Positions 1-5,497 of a stretch of 7,111 nucleotides of DNA are shown here, piece by piece. This DNA comes from Planctomycetaceae bacterium (lineage in GTDB: Bacteria > Planctomycetota > Planctomycetia > Pirellulales > Thermoguttaceae), in contig WRMR01000267.1 of assembly GCA_009776995.1 (NCBI GenBank), positions 1 to 7,111 of the forward strand, in the 5' to 3' direction. The notes under the pieces were generated by a model. It searched no databases. It was not told the DNA's origin and saw only the letters and a program-made list of their open reading frames with translations. Made by a program: the position numbers and the translations under genes. Each line of letters begins with the position of its first letter. Position 1 is the first letter of the stretch.

Positions 1-1267
1 TGTCGCAGGTGGTGGAAGGAAGCACAAGTCCCGATGAACCGGCATACGTCACAATGGCAACACGGTCACGATCCTGCAATTCCTTGACCAGCATCGTCAT
101 GGCGGATTTCAGGAGCGGCAGTTTGTTGGGCGGCTGCATGGAACCGGAAACGTCAATCAAAAACACAAGATTGACGGTCGGGCGTTCCGTTTTTTCAAAA
201 ACTTTGCCTTTCAGACCGACTCGCGCCAATTGATGTTTTTCCTCCCACGGACACGGAGCAATTTCGACATGGGCGGAGAATGGATGTTCATCTTTTGGCG
301 GTTCATAGTTGTAGTCAAAGTAGTTGACCATTTCCTCGATCCGCACCGCGCCTTTGGGCGGCAATGTTCCCTGATTGAGAAGACGCCGCAAATTTGAATA
401 GGACGCGGTATCGACGTCAATGGAAAACGTGGAAAGCGGATTCTGTTTGACTTCCAGAAATGGGTTGTCAACGACATGATCGTAAGATTCCGTGTTGAAA
501 TCCAGTGGAACGAAATCTTCGTCTGCCAATGATTCACTGACATTCATTGCCAATTGCGGCATCCCCATTGGTGCCATATCCAACGACGTTGCGGATTCCC
601 CGCCGGCCCATGTAAACATGGCATGCAAAACCCCTGAATCAACCGTTTGCGAGATAAAATTCACGGAACCGTCAAACAGACAGATGTTCATGCCGCCTTT
701 GTGATTGCTACCCAAACCTTCGGCGGAAACATTGATGCCCATGCAAGCTGTGCCGAACGTGATTTCCAACGTCGGGTCCATCCAGCAGACGGGCGTTTTG
801 CGTTCGACAACGGCAATTGTGTTCGACGTGCCATCCATGATCATCCCGAAACTTTGTACGGCATTCGGCACGTTGGAATAACTCTCTTTGCCGACAACCA
901 CACTGTAACCGGTCATTCCCGTTTTCCCTTCCGGTACGGAGGGACATCGATAAACGGAAGGCATCCGGTCATGGAACTGCTTGTTGTAATCACTGTCCCA
1001 GGGTTCGTCCAGGCGGATGGATTCGAACAGCTCTCGGTTTTCAATATAGGGCAGGAGCAACACGCGCCAACTGTGCAGCGGCTTTCCGTTCTCATCGGCG
1101 GTGATCGCCGGGGGAAAACACCGGTATTGATCGTGATAACTGTGCAGAGCCAGACCGATTAGTTTCAAATTGTTTGTGCATTGCACCTGCGCGGATTTTC
1201 CACAACCAAGCAATACCGCCATCAACAGCAGAAACAATGACAACTGAAATACTTTGGAAAATGTCAT
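1..1267 (-). CDS. DUF1559 / YfbK-like VWA fusion lipoprotein (3' end outside window)
   Basis: This is a continuous minus-strand frame of 422 codons with no stop before the window edge, so the C-terminus is missing. The start ATG at 1267-1265 follows an AAGGA ribosome site (1275-1279). Residues 1-22 form a lipoprotein signal with lipobox VLLGC (Cys22), predicting a lipid-anchored extracytoplasmic protein. Residues about 28-225 match DUF1559: CTNNLKLIGLALHSYHDQY, then an H-X9-DG motif (H189, D199-G200). After a Met/Ala-rich linker, residues about 268-355 match the VWA N-terminal domain of YfbK-type proteins (NPFLEVKQNPLSTFSIDVDT). The VWA domain follows, with a complete MIDAS metal-binding motif DVSGS (D372, S374, S376). 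VWA domains usually mediate metal-dependent protein contacts; the partner is unknown. DUF1559 proteins normally start with a type IV pilin-like helix, which a lipoprotein signal replaces here. Family assignment is firm; function is not. Confidence 0.9.
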   Translation of the reverse strand, partial: MTFSKVFQLSLFLLLMAVLLGCGKSAQVQCTNNLKLIGLALHSYHDQYRCFPPAITADENGKPLHSWRVLLLPYIENRELFESIRLDEPWDSDYNKQFHDRMPSVYRCPSVPEGKTGMTGYSVVVGKESYSNVPNAVQSFGMIMDGTSNTIAVVERKTPVCWMDPTLEITFGTACMGINVSAEGLGSNHKGGMNICLFDGSVNFISQTVDSGVLHAMFTWAGGESATSLDMAPMGMPQLAMNVSESLADEDFVPLDFNTESYDHVVDNPFLEVKQNPLSTFSIDVDTASYSNLRRLLNQGTLPPKGAVRIEEMVNYFDYNYEPPKDEHPFSAHVEIAPCPWEEKHQLARVGLKGKVFEKTERPTVNLVFLIDVSGSMQPPNKLPLLKSAMTMLVKELQDRDRVAIVTYAGSSGLVLPSTTCD

Positions 1268-1274
1268 GGGTGTT

Positions 1275-1279
1275 TCCTT
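1275..1279 (-). promoter_or_regulatory. Ribosome binding site of the VWA lipoprotein
   Basis: AAGGA on the minus strand lies 7 bases before the ATG at 1267. It fixes the start that gives a complete lipoprotein signal peptide. Confidence 0.7.
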
Positions 1280-1315
1280 GAAAATGAGTAACTATTCTGT
1301 GGAATATTCGGCTTA

Positions 1316-1330
1316 CATCCCGTAGGGATG
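1316..1330. repeat. Short perfect palindrome in the Rieske-VWA gap
   Basis: CATCCC-GTA-GGGATG is a perfect 6-bp inverted repeat with a 3-base loop. It lies in the 147-bp gap between the Rieske stop and the VWA lipoprotein start. It has no following T-run on either strand, so it is not a typical intrinsic terminator. It may be a REP-like dispersed palindrome or a leader hairpin of the VWA transcript. Confidence 0.5.
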
Positions 1331-1414
1331 CGTCGCTTGGTAGAAAACGCAATGCCAGGAGAATGATACAGTCACAATATGTGTATTATTCCAAAGCAGG
1401 GTTAATTATGACTG

Positions 1415-2029
1415 TCACGCTTGCACTTTGGCCGCAATGCCGAACTGGAAATTTTGAAATTTGACGTAAACCTTGCCGTCTTCAACCTTTGTTTCCAGCG
1501 AATCCATATTGCGAGGGCTGTCCGGCTTTTCGTCCAGCAGTTGACCGTTCAAGTCAAAATGGGCAACGTGACACGGACATGCGAAAAGCAATTCGTTTTG
1601 ATTGGTTTTCGGATTGTTGGCGGTTTTGACCCCCAATACGCAACCGGCATGGGGACAAAGTGCTTGCCACGCAAGGATTTCGCCCGAATCTGTTTTTCGC
1701 ACATAAACATTGCCTATCGTCTGACGCGGAACGGTAATCCAGGCGTCTTTCACATCGGCAATAATGGGAAACTTTTGCGGCGTATCGGTCAACTGATCGC
1801 CGGTCGTCAGGAAATAAAACTCGTCGCCCGAACCGCCTGAATCTTTCGCGCAACAGGGAAAAATGATCGATTCGATGGGAAAAACGACCGACCGGAATGC
1901 TGCGTAAACCGGTGCGGCAAAAGCGATAACACTGCCTGCAAGCCCGAAAAGCAAGCCTAGGAAACCGCGACGTCGTACTTCGCCTGTCCCCAGGTCCTGG
2001 CAGGAACAGCATGATTTTTTCTGGGACAT
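1415..2029 (-). CDS. Rieske [2Fe-2S] protein, Tat-type, membrane-anchored
   Basis: This 204-residue protein is related to the Rieske subunits of quinol-cytochrome c reductases, which pass electrons from quinol to cytochrome c on the outer face of the cytoplasmic membrane. The start at 2029 is chosen because CGGAGG sits 5 bases upstream; an in-frame ATG at 2077 has no such support. Residues 20-45 carry a twin-arginine motif (RRGFLG) and a hydrophobic anchor. Box I is CPHAGC (C125, H127, C130) and box II is CPCHVA (C151, C153, H154). Expected cluster ligands are C125, H127, C151 and H154, with a C130-C153 disulfide. The surrounding FPIIADVKDAW, IGNVYVRK and VYVKFQNFQFG segments look like planctomycete Rieske proteins. 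Oddities are the Cys-rich N-terminus (C7, C8, C10), a C59-C60 pair after the anchor, and Val-Ala where Gly-Ser is common in box II. No cytochrome b gene adjoins it in this window. Confidence 0.93.
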   Translation of the reverse strand: MSQKKSCCSCQDLGTGEVRRRGFLGLLFGLAGSVIAFAAPVYAAFRSVVFPIESIIFPCCAKDSGGSGDEFYFLTTGDQLTDTPQKFPIIADVKDAWITVPRQTIGNVYVRKTDSGEILAWQALCPHAGCVLGVKTANNPKTNQNELLFACPCHVAHFDLNGQLLDEKPDSPRNMDSLETKVEDGKVYVKFQNFQFGIAAKVQA

Positions 2030-2034
2030 GAATG

Positions 2035-2040
2035 CCTCCG
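2035..2040 (-). promoter_or_regulatory. Ribosome binding site of the Rieske gene
   Basis: CGGAGG on the minus strand lies 5 bases before the ATG at 2029. It decides between this start and the longer reading from 2077. Confidence 0.8.
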
Positions 2041-2096
2041 TAATTTTTGTACACAAGGAAATGGGCCGAAAACCCATATTGATTACAATTTTGGGT

Positions 2097-2125
2097 ATTA
2101 TACATTATTTTAACCAGGAAAACAT
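2097..2125 (-). promoter_or_regulatory. Probable promoter of the Rieske gene
   Basis: The minus strand reads a perfect TATAAT -10 box at 2102-2097. The -35 at 17-bp spacing (2125-2120) is poor, ATGTTT. Transcription would begin near 2090, giving a leader of about 60 bases that contains a small ATGGG/CCCAT hairpin (2061-2077). Confidence 0.5.
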
Positions 2126-2233
2126 CAGACCCGCAATACTTTTTCGACAACTTTGCTAAAATTACAGGTAAATAATAGTGACTGCCCTAAAAGAATTATC
2201 AGGGAACGTCAATTTCGAAGGCACTTCTCCCAA

Positions 2234-2251
2234 TGGCAAGAGATATTGCCA
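2234..2251. promoter_or_regulatory. Possible operator palindrome upstream of the glycosidase
   Basis: TGGCAA-GAGATA-TTGCCA is a perfect 6-bp inverted repeat with a 6-bp centre, about 88 bases before the glycosidase ATG. Its form and position fit a dimeric repressor site or a leader hairpin. No regulator gene adjoins it, so the role is inferred from symmetry only. Confidence 0.3.
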
Positions 2252-2325
2252 AAGCAACCTGGAATAAAGGAAGACCAATTTTTTTGTGCCCTCAAGGGGA
2301 CTGGAAATTGCAAATACCGGAGTAA

Positions 2326-2331
2326 AAGGGA
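2326..2331 (+). promoter_or_regulatory. Ribosome binding site of the glycosidase
   Basis: AAGGGA lies 7 bases before the ATG at 2339 and supports this start, which is the one that yields a signal peptide. Confidence 0.75.
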
Positions 2332-2338
2332 AACCAAA

Positions 2339-4090
2339 ATGCTCATCCGAAAATTACCAATCCGTTTCATTATTGCGTGGCTGCCGTTTTTTCTGGCCGG
2401 ACACGTTGCGTTGGGGGACGAACCCGCGCCGCAAGTTAAGGAAATCATCCTCGTGTTCAAGACGCATTTCGACATCGGCTACACGAAATTGGCTTCCGAG
2501 GTGGTGGAAAGCTACCGGACAACGATGATCGATCAGGCATTGGATGTTGTCGATGCGGCGGAAAATCTGCCGGAGGAGAAAAAGTTCATCTGGACCGTTC
2601 CCGGCTGGCCGATGGCGAAAATTCTGGAAAACCAGACGTCGGAACGAGCCGCACGGCTCGATAAGGCGATTCGCGACGGACGCTTTGCCGTTCATGCCCT
2701 GCCGTTTACGACGCATACGGAAACGCTCGTCGAAGAGGATTTGGTGCGGGGTTTGCGGTTTTCGAGCAATTTCGCACGGCAGTTCGGGCTGGAGCTTCCC
2801 ACCGATGCCAAAATGACCGATGTGCCGTGCCACAGTTGGTTTTTGCCGACGCTGCTGGCGCATTCGGGCGTCACGTTCATGCACGAGGGCACCAATTCGG
2901 GTAGTGGCGACCCTGACGTGCCACTACTGCATTTTCGCGAAGGCCCCGACGGTTCCCGCGTTCTCACGATGCACGTCAACGGGTACGGCAGCGGAATTGA
3001 CCCGCCGCAGGATTGGCCGTATCAAACCTGGCTCGGCCTGATTCATACCGGCGACAATCACGGTCCGCCGCGAGCGGAGGAGGTCGAACAACTTTTCCAA
3101 CAATGCGCCGAACGTTACCCCGGCGTCCGGGTGCGCATCGGGCGGCTGTCCGATTTCGGCAACGCGATCCTCGAAAAAGAAGACCTGTCGAAAATCCCCG
3201 TCGTGCGCGGCGACATGCCCGATACGTGGATACACGGGCCCATGTGCGACCCGCAAGGTCAGGCACTCGCACGTGCCGTGCATGAACAGCTCACCTCGAC
3301 CGAAATTCTCGCAACACTGCATCGGATTCACGGGGGAAAATCAGGGATGTTTCCGAACGCCCATGAGATTGCCGAAGCAAGGGAACAGTCGCTGTTGTAC
3401 GGCGAACACACCTGGGGTGCCGCACTGTATTGGATATGCAATTACGGCGGTGGACAAACGTTACCGTTTGGCGACGCCTGGCAGCAACTCTGGCAATCAC
3501 AAAATTTCAGTGAATCGCAAAAACGCGCCATGCAGTCGTGGGAAGACCACACGGATTATATCCGTAATGCGGCAAAGGGGATTGGTACAAAAACCACCAT
3601 ATTTCCTCCCACGCAAAGGGATGTTGCCGTTTTCAACCCACTCTCTTGGGATGTGATGACTGATACCGGTGAAACCGTCTTGCCTGGTCAAGTTTTGAAG
3701 CCCAAACAGGTGAAAGAGATATTTGGGGAAATCGATGGAAGACTAAATCCACGGACCATCGAATCGCCGTTTTTCCGCCTGACCGTTGACAATGCAACGG
3801 GAAAAATCACATCACTGTACGACTTGAAGAATCACCGTGAACTGATTCGTCAAGAAGATGCAGAGCCGCTTGGTTTTCTCTATCAACGGGCAAGTGCCGA
3901 AATGTGCAATGCTTTCATGAACGATTACTGCATCTCGTTTCCCAGTTGGATACTTAGCCAATTCAACAAGCAGGGGCTTCCGAGCGATGTTCCCGAACAA
4001 CGTTTTGTCATGGAAAAAGCAAGAAAGTGTATTTATTTCAGGAGTACAGACAGCGGTGTTGGGATGCAAATTCATTACGGCAGTTATTGA
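2339..4090 (+). CDS. Secreted DUF5054/GH38-like glycosidase, N-terminal part (frameshifted)
   Basis: This 583-residue reading is the N-terminal two thirds of a large protein resembling the DUF5054 family, related to GH38 alpha-mannosidases. The start follows AAGGGA and begins a Sec signal peptide (residues 1-26, likely cleaved near ALG-DE), so the product should act outside the cytoplasm. KTHFDIGYT (H43, D45) resembles the HxD zinc motif of GH38 enzymes. TDVPCHSW (D161) sits where GH38 carries its nucleophile Asp, and GEHTWG (H357) is a candidate further metal ligand. These catalytic roles are inferred from position. The frame ends at TGA 4088-4090 in the middle of the beta-sandwich part, and the family-like sequence resumes at once in the +1 frame. 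The locus is therefore a pseudogene, a site of recoding or a sequencing error. The exact substrate is unknown. Confidence 0.82.
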   Translation: MLIRKLPIRFIIAWLPFFLAGHVALGDEPAPQVKEIILVFKTHFDIGYTKLASEVVESYRTTMIDQALDVVDAAENLPEEKKFIWTVPGWPMAKILENQTSERAARLDKAIRDGRFAVHALPFTTHTETLVEEDLVRGLRFSSNFARQFGLELPTDAKMTDVPCHSWFLPTLLAHSGVTFMHEGTNSGSGDPDVPLLHFREGPDGSRVLTMHVNGYGSGIDPPQDWPYQTWLGLIHTGDNHGPPRAEEVEQLFQQCAERYPGVRVRIGRLSDFGNAILEKEDLSKIPVVRGDMPDTWIHGPMCDPQGQALARAVHEQLTSTEILATLHRIHGGKSGMFPNAHEIAEAREQSLLYGEHTWGAALYWICNYGGGQTLPFGDAWQQLWQSQNFSESQKRAMQSWEDHTDYIRNAAKGIGTKTTIFPPTQRDVAVFNPLSWDVMTDTGETVLPGQVLKPKQVKEIFGEIDGRLNPRTIESPFFRLTVDNATGKITSLYDLKNHRELIRQEDAEPLGFLYQRASAEMCNAFMNDYCISFPSWILSQFNKQGLPSDVPEQRFVMEKARKCIYFRSTDSGVGMQIHYGSY

Positions 4091-4091
4091 C
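4082..4091 (+). other. Frameshift junction in the glycosidase gene
   Basis: The first frame reads AGT-TAT-TGA. The second frame continues as ATT-GAC-GAT or, after TAT with one base skipped, as GAC-GAT. Protein similarity to the family appears to run from the first frame (ending IHYGSY) straight into the second (IDDYGKK), so one extra base near 4084-4088 explains the split. The stop is followed by C (TGA-C). Confidence 0.75.
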
Positions 4092-5000
4092 GATTATGGC
4101 AAGAAAGACGATATGCCGTTTTCAGAATTAATCCTGGACATTACACTTTCCATGCACCGACCTGAAGTCAGGTTCCGATTTTTTGGTCGCGACAAAACGC
4201 CCGACACCTGGCCGGAGGCAGGATATTTTTGTTTTCCGCTGAATATCGATTCGCCGCAGTTCCGGCTGGGACGGCTCGGCGGAATCGTTGATCCGGCACG
4301 CGACATCGTACCCGGCAGCAACCGGCATTTGCAGTGGCTGCGGACCGGTATTGCCGTGTTCGGGGACGATGGTTATGGCGTCGGCATCTGCCCGTTGGAC
4401 TCGCCGCTCGTTTCGCTCGGCGAACCGGGTTGCTGGAAATTCTCGAAAGATTACGTTCCGACGCAGGCGAATCTATATTTCAACCTGTTCAACAACCAAT
4501 GGACGACGAATTTCCGCTTGTGGAACCAGGGGGACATCAACGCTTCCTTTGTGCTGTGGACCTTCGACGAATATGACAATGAAAGTTCGCTCATCACGCC
4601 GTCGCTGGAAACGCTGGCCATCAATTTTCCGCCGTCCGGGCTTCAGACTTCAGACTTCGGGCTTCAGACATCAACCACAAATACCGAAACCGGAAGCTTG
4701 AAGCCTTTAACCGGAGTTCGGACAAACCGCAAGGGGATGTGCATCACGTCGTTCGGCGACGACCCCGATACGGGCAAGCTGATGCTCCGCATTTGGGAAA
4801 TGGCCGGTCTGGGACACGACAACCCGACGGTCGAAGTGACGCTACCCCCGGCATTGAAGGCTCAATCGGTCATTCCGTGTGACTTGCGGGGCCGCCCGAT
4901 TGGCACACCCATCCCGGTCACGGACGGCGTGTTTCCTATCGACATCAAACCGTACTCGCCGGTCAATTTGCACATTGACAGCGAGCTCAGAAATAACTGA
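4086..5000 (+). CDS. DUF5054/GH38-like glycosidase, C-terminal part (after frameshift)
   Basis: This is the remaining 304 residues of the same protein in the +1 frame. The frame is open from before 3987, but the sequence looks protein-like and continuous with the upstream part only from about 4086 (IDDYGKK). If translated alone it would have to begin at an internal ATG such as 4113 or 3987; it would lack a signal peptide and the catalytic residues, and no good ribosome site is visible. The strongest family-like stretches are FPLNIDSPQFRLGRLGGIVD, IVPGSNRHLQWLRTG, GVGICPLDSPLVSLGEPGCW and LFNNQWTTNFRLWN, typical of the C-terminal beta domains. A Ser/Thr/Gln-rich segment encoded by 7-bp repeats (4635-4669) interrupts it. 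Together the two parts would make a protein of about 888 residues. Confidence 0.8.
   Translation: MDDYGKKDDMPFSELILDITLSMHRPEVRFRFFGRDKTPDTWPEAGYFCFPLNIDSPQFRLGRLGGIVDPARDIVPGSNRHLQWLRTGIAVFGDDGYGVGICPLDSPLVSLGEPGCWKFSKDYVPTQANLYFNLFNNQWTTNFRLWNQGDINASFVLWTFDEYDNESSLITPSLETLAINFPPSGLQTSDFGLQTSTTNTETGSLKPLTGVRTNRKGMCITSFGDDPDTGKLMLRIWEMAGLGHDNPTVEVTLPPALKAQSVIPCDLRGRPIGTPIPVTDGVFPIDIKPYSPVNLHIDSELRNN
4635..4669 (+). repeat. Five tandem 7-bp units inside the glycosidase gene
   Basis: Five consecutive heptamers are present: TCCGGGC, TTCAGAC, TTCAGAC, TTCGGGC, TTCAGAC. Three units make 21 bases, so the pair of GLQTS motifs in the protein is in frame, but gain or loss of one unit would shift the frame. 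The encoded segment is a polar, low-complexity loop. Confidence 0.8.
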
Positions 5001-5012
5001 CCCTACCAGGGT
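5000..5012 (+). repeat. Small hairpin immediately after the glycosidase stop
   Basis: ACCCT-ACC-AGGGT is a perfect 5-bp stem that begins on the last base of the stop codon. There is only a distant run of five T (5028-5032), so it is at best a weak terminator. Confidence 0.35.
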
Positions 5013-5065
5013 ATTGATCATCGAATGTTTTTGCACACGGATATATACTGTCGAACGCCATTTGA

Positions 5066-5087
5066 CTGGTATTAATCTGGTATTAAT
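5066..5087 (+). repeat. Perfect 11-bp tandem duplication
   Basis: CTGGTATTAAT occurs twice with no gap (5066-5076 and 5077-5087), one base before the inverted repeat at 5089. Confidence 0.85.
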
Positions 5088-5088
5088 A

Positions 5089-5130
5089 TTGTGACCTTTG
5101 TGTTAAAATATTTCAACACAAAGATCACAA
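5089..5130. repeat. 16-bp inverted repeat with 10-base centre
   Basis: The left arm TTGTGACCTTTGTGTT (5089-5104) and the right arm AACACAAAGATCACAA (5115-5130) are complementary at 15 of 16 positions. The centre is A/T-rich. Either strand can form a long hairpin, but no T-run follows directly. It could stop or protect the glycosidase transcript, or be a REP-like element. Confidence 0.75.
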
Positions 5131-5200
5131 AGGAATGCACAAAGTTCACAGACGAAATGCAAAGTCCATGACGTTGTACGGTATACTTCACCTTGCCACG

Positions 5201-5270
5201 AACTGGTCATTTCGAAGTCGTAAAACGAAAGGATACAGGACTTTTTTTACGATATGAAAAAAGACCAGTT
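5201..5270. repeat. Nested inverted repeats, possible structured RNA or small mobile element
   Basis: The outer arms AACTGGTC (5201-5208) and GACCAGTT (5263-5270) enclose the inner arms TCGTAAAA (5218-5225) and TTTTACGA (5245-5252). TTTC (5210-5213) can pair with GAAA (5256-5259) between them. All three sets nest correctly, so a single stem of about 20 pairs with small internal loops is possible. No promoter or terminator for an independent RNA is evident. Confidence 0.45.
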
Positions 5271-5427
5271 TATTGCATGGTCAGGTATTAAATCCTTCGT
5301 GACTTCGTGGTGATCCGGGTAGATATTTTACCCCATCGAATTTCTTTTTATTTTTCCGAAAGTCTAATATTTATTGTATGTTATCACCAACAAAGATTTT
5401 TAGTGCAAAATATTCGCTGATATAAGT

Positions 5428-5460
5428 TTTACGCGGAAAAGCAAGATGTGGTGGCGTAAA
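5428..5460. repeat. 7-bp inverted repeat downstream of the BON gene
   Basis: TTTACGC (5428-5434) and GCGTAAA (5454-5460) are complementary across a 19-base loop. The element lies about 40 bases past the BON stop on the minus strand. It lacks a following T-run, so a terminator role is uncertain. Confidence 0.35.
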
Positions 5461-5497
5461 GTATATACCCGGACGTAGTGAATACCTCGTCAAATGG

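Larger units (their letters stand above)
2030..2338. other. Divergent intergenic region between Rieske and glycosidase genes
   Basis: This A/T-rich stretch of about 309 bases separates two divergently transcribed genes. It holds the Rieske leader and promoter on the minus strand and the 5' leader of the glycosidase on the plus strand. The plus frame stays open back to a TTG at 2153, but the residues from there to 2338 do not look like protein, and a signal peptide begins only at 2339. A palindrome TGGCAA-N6-TTGCCA occupies 2234-2251. No convincing plus-strand promoter was identified; TTACAA-N17-TATTTT (2083-2111) is only a weak candidate. Confidence 0.55.
5001..5497. other. Repeat-rich non-coding region between convergent genes
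   Basis: About 497 bases lie between the ends of the glycosidase (plus) and BON (minus) genes, and no credible gene was found in either strand. The stretch contains an 11-bp tandem duplication (5066-5087), a 16-bp near-perfect inverted repeat (5089-5130), several copies of CACAAAG, a nested inverted repeat (5201-5270), a tandem CTTCGTGA/CTTCGTGG (5295-5310) and a 7-bp inverted repeat (5428-5460). Such a cluster suggests intergenic mobile or REP-like repeats rather than a decayed gene. Confidence 0.6.

Noticed and set aside
647..1162. Plus-strand open frame of 171 codons
   Set aside because: It lies opposite the well-supported DUF1559-VWA gene and shows no recognisable domain.
1421..1840. Plus-strand open frame of 139 codons
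   Set aside because: It is the antisense shadow of the Rieske domain, whose ligands are all present on the minus strand.
2030..2077. Longer Rieske start at 2077 (adds MGFRPISLC...)
   Set aside because: No ribosome site precedes it, while CGGAGG sits 5 bases before the ATG at 2029, and the TATAAT box would place the extension in the leader.
2153..2338. TTG-initiated N-terminal extension of the glycosidase
   Set aside because: The added 62 residues do not resemble protein of this family and would bury the signal peptide that begins at 2339.
2354..2884. Minus-strand open frame of 176 codons
   Set aside because: It overlaps the catalytic part of the glycosidase, has an Arg-rich composition typical of antisense frames, and has no domain.
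4064..4091. prfB-like programmed +1 frameshift signal
   Set aside because: TGA-C is present, but the preceding TAT is not slippery and the closest G-rich stretch (GGGA, about 4070) is too far upstream. It is kept only as a possibility in the findings.
5201..5270. tRNA or known riboswitch
   Set aside because: The paired arms do not form a cloverleaf, and no known riboswitch core was recognised.
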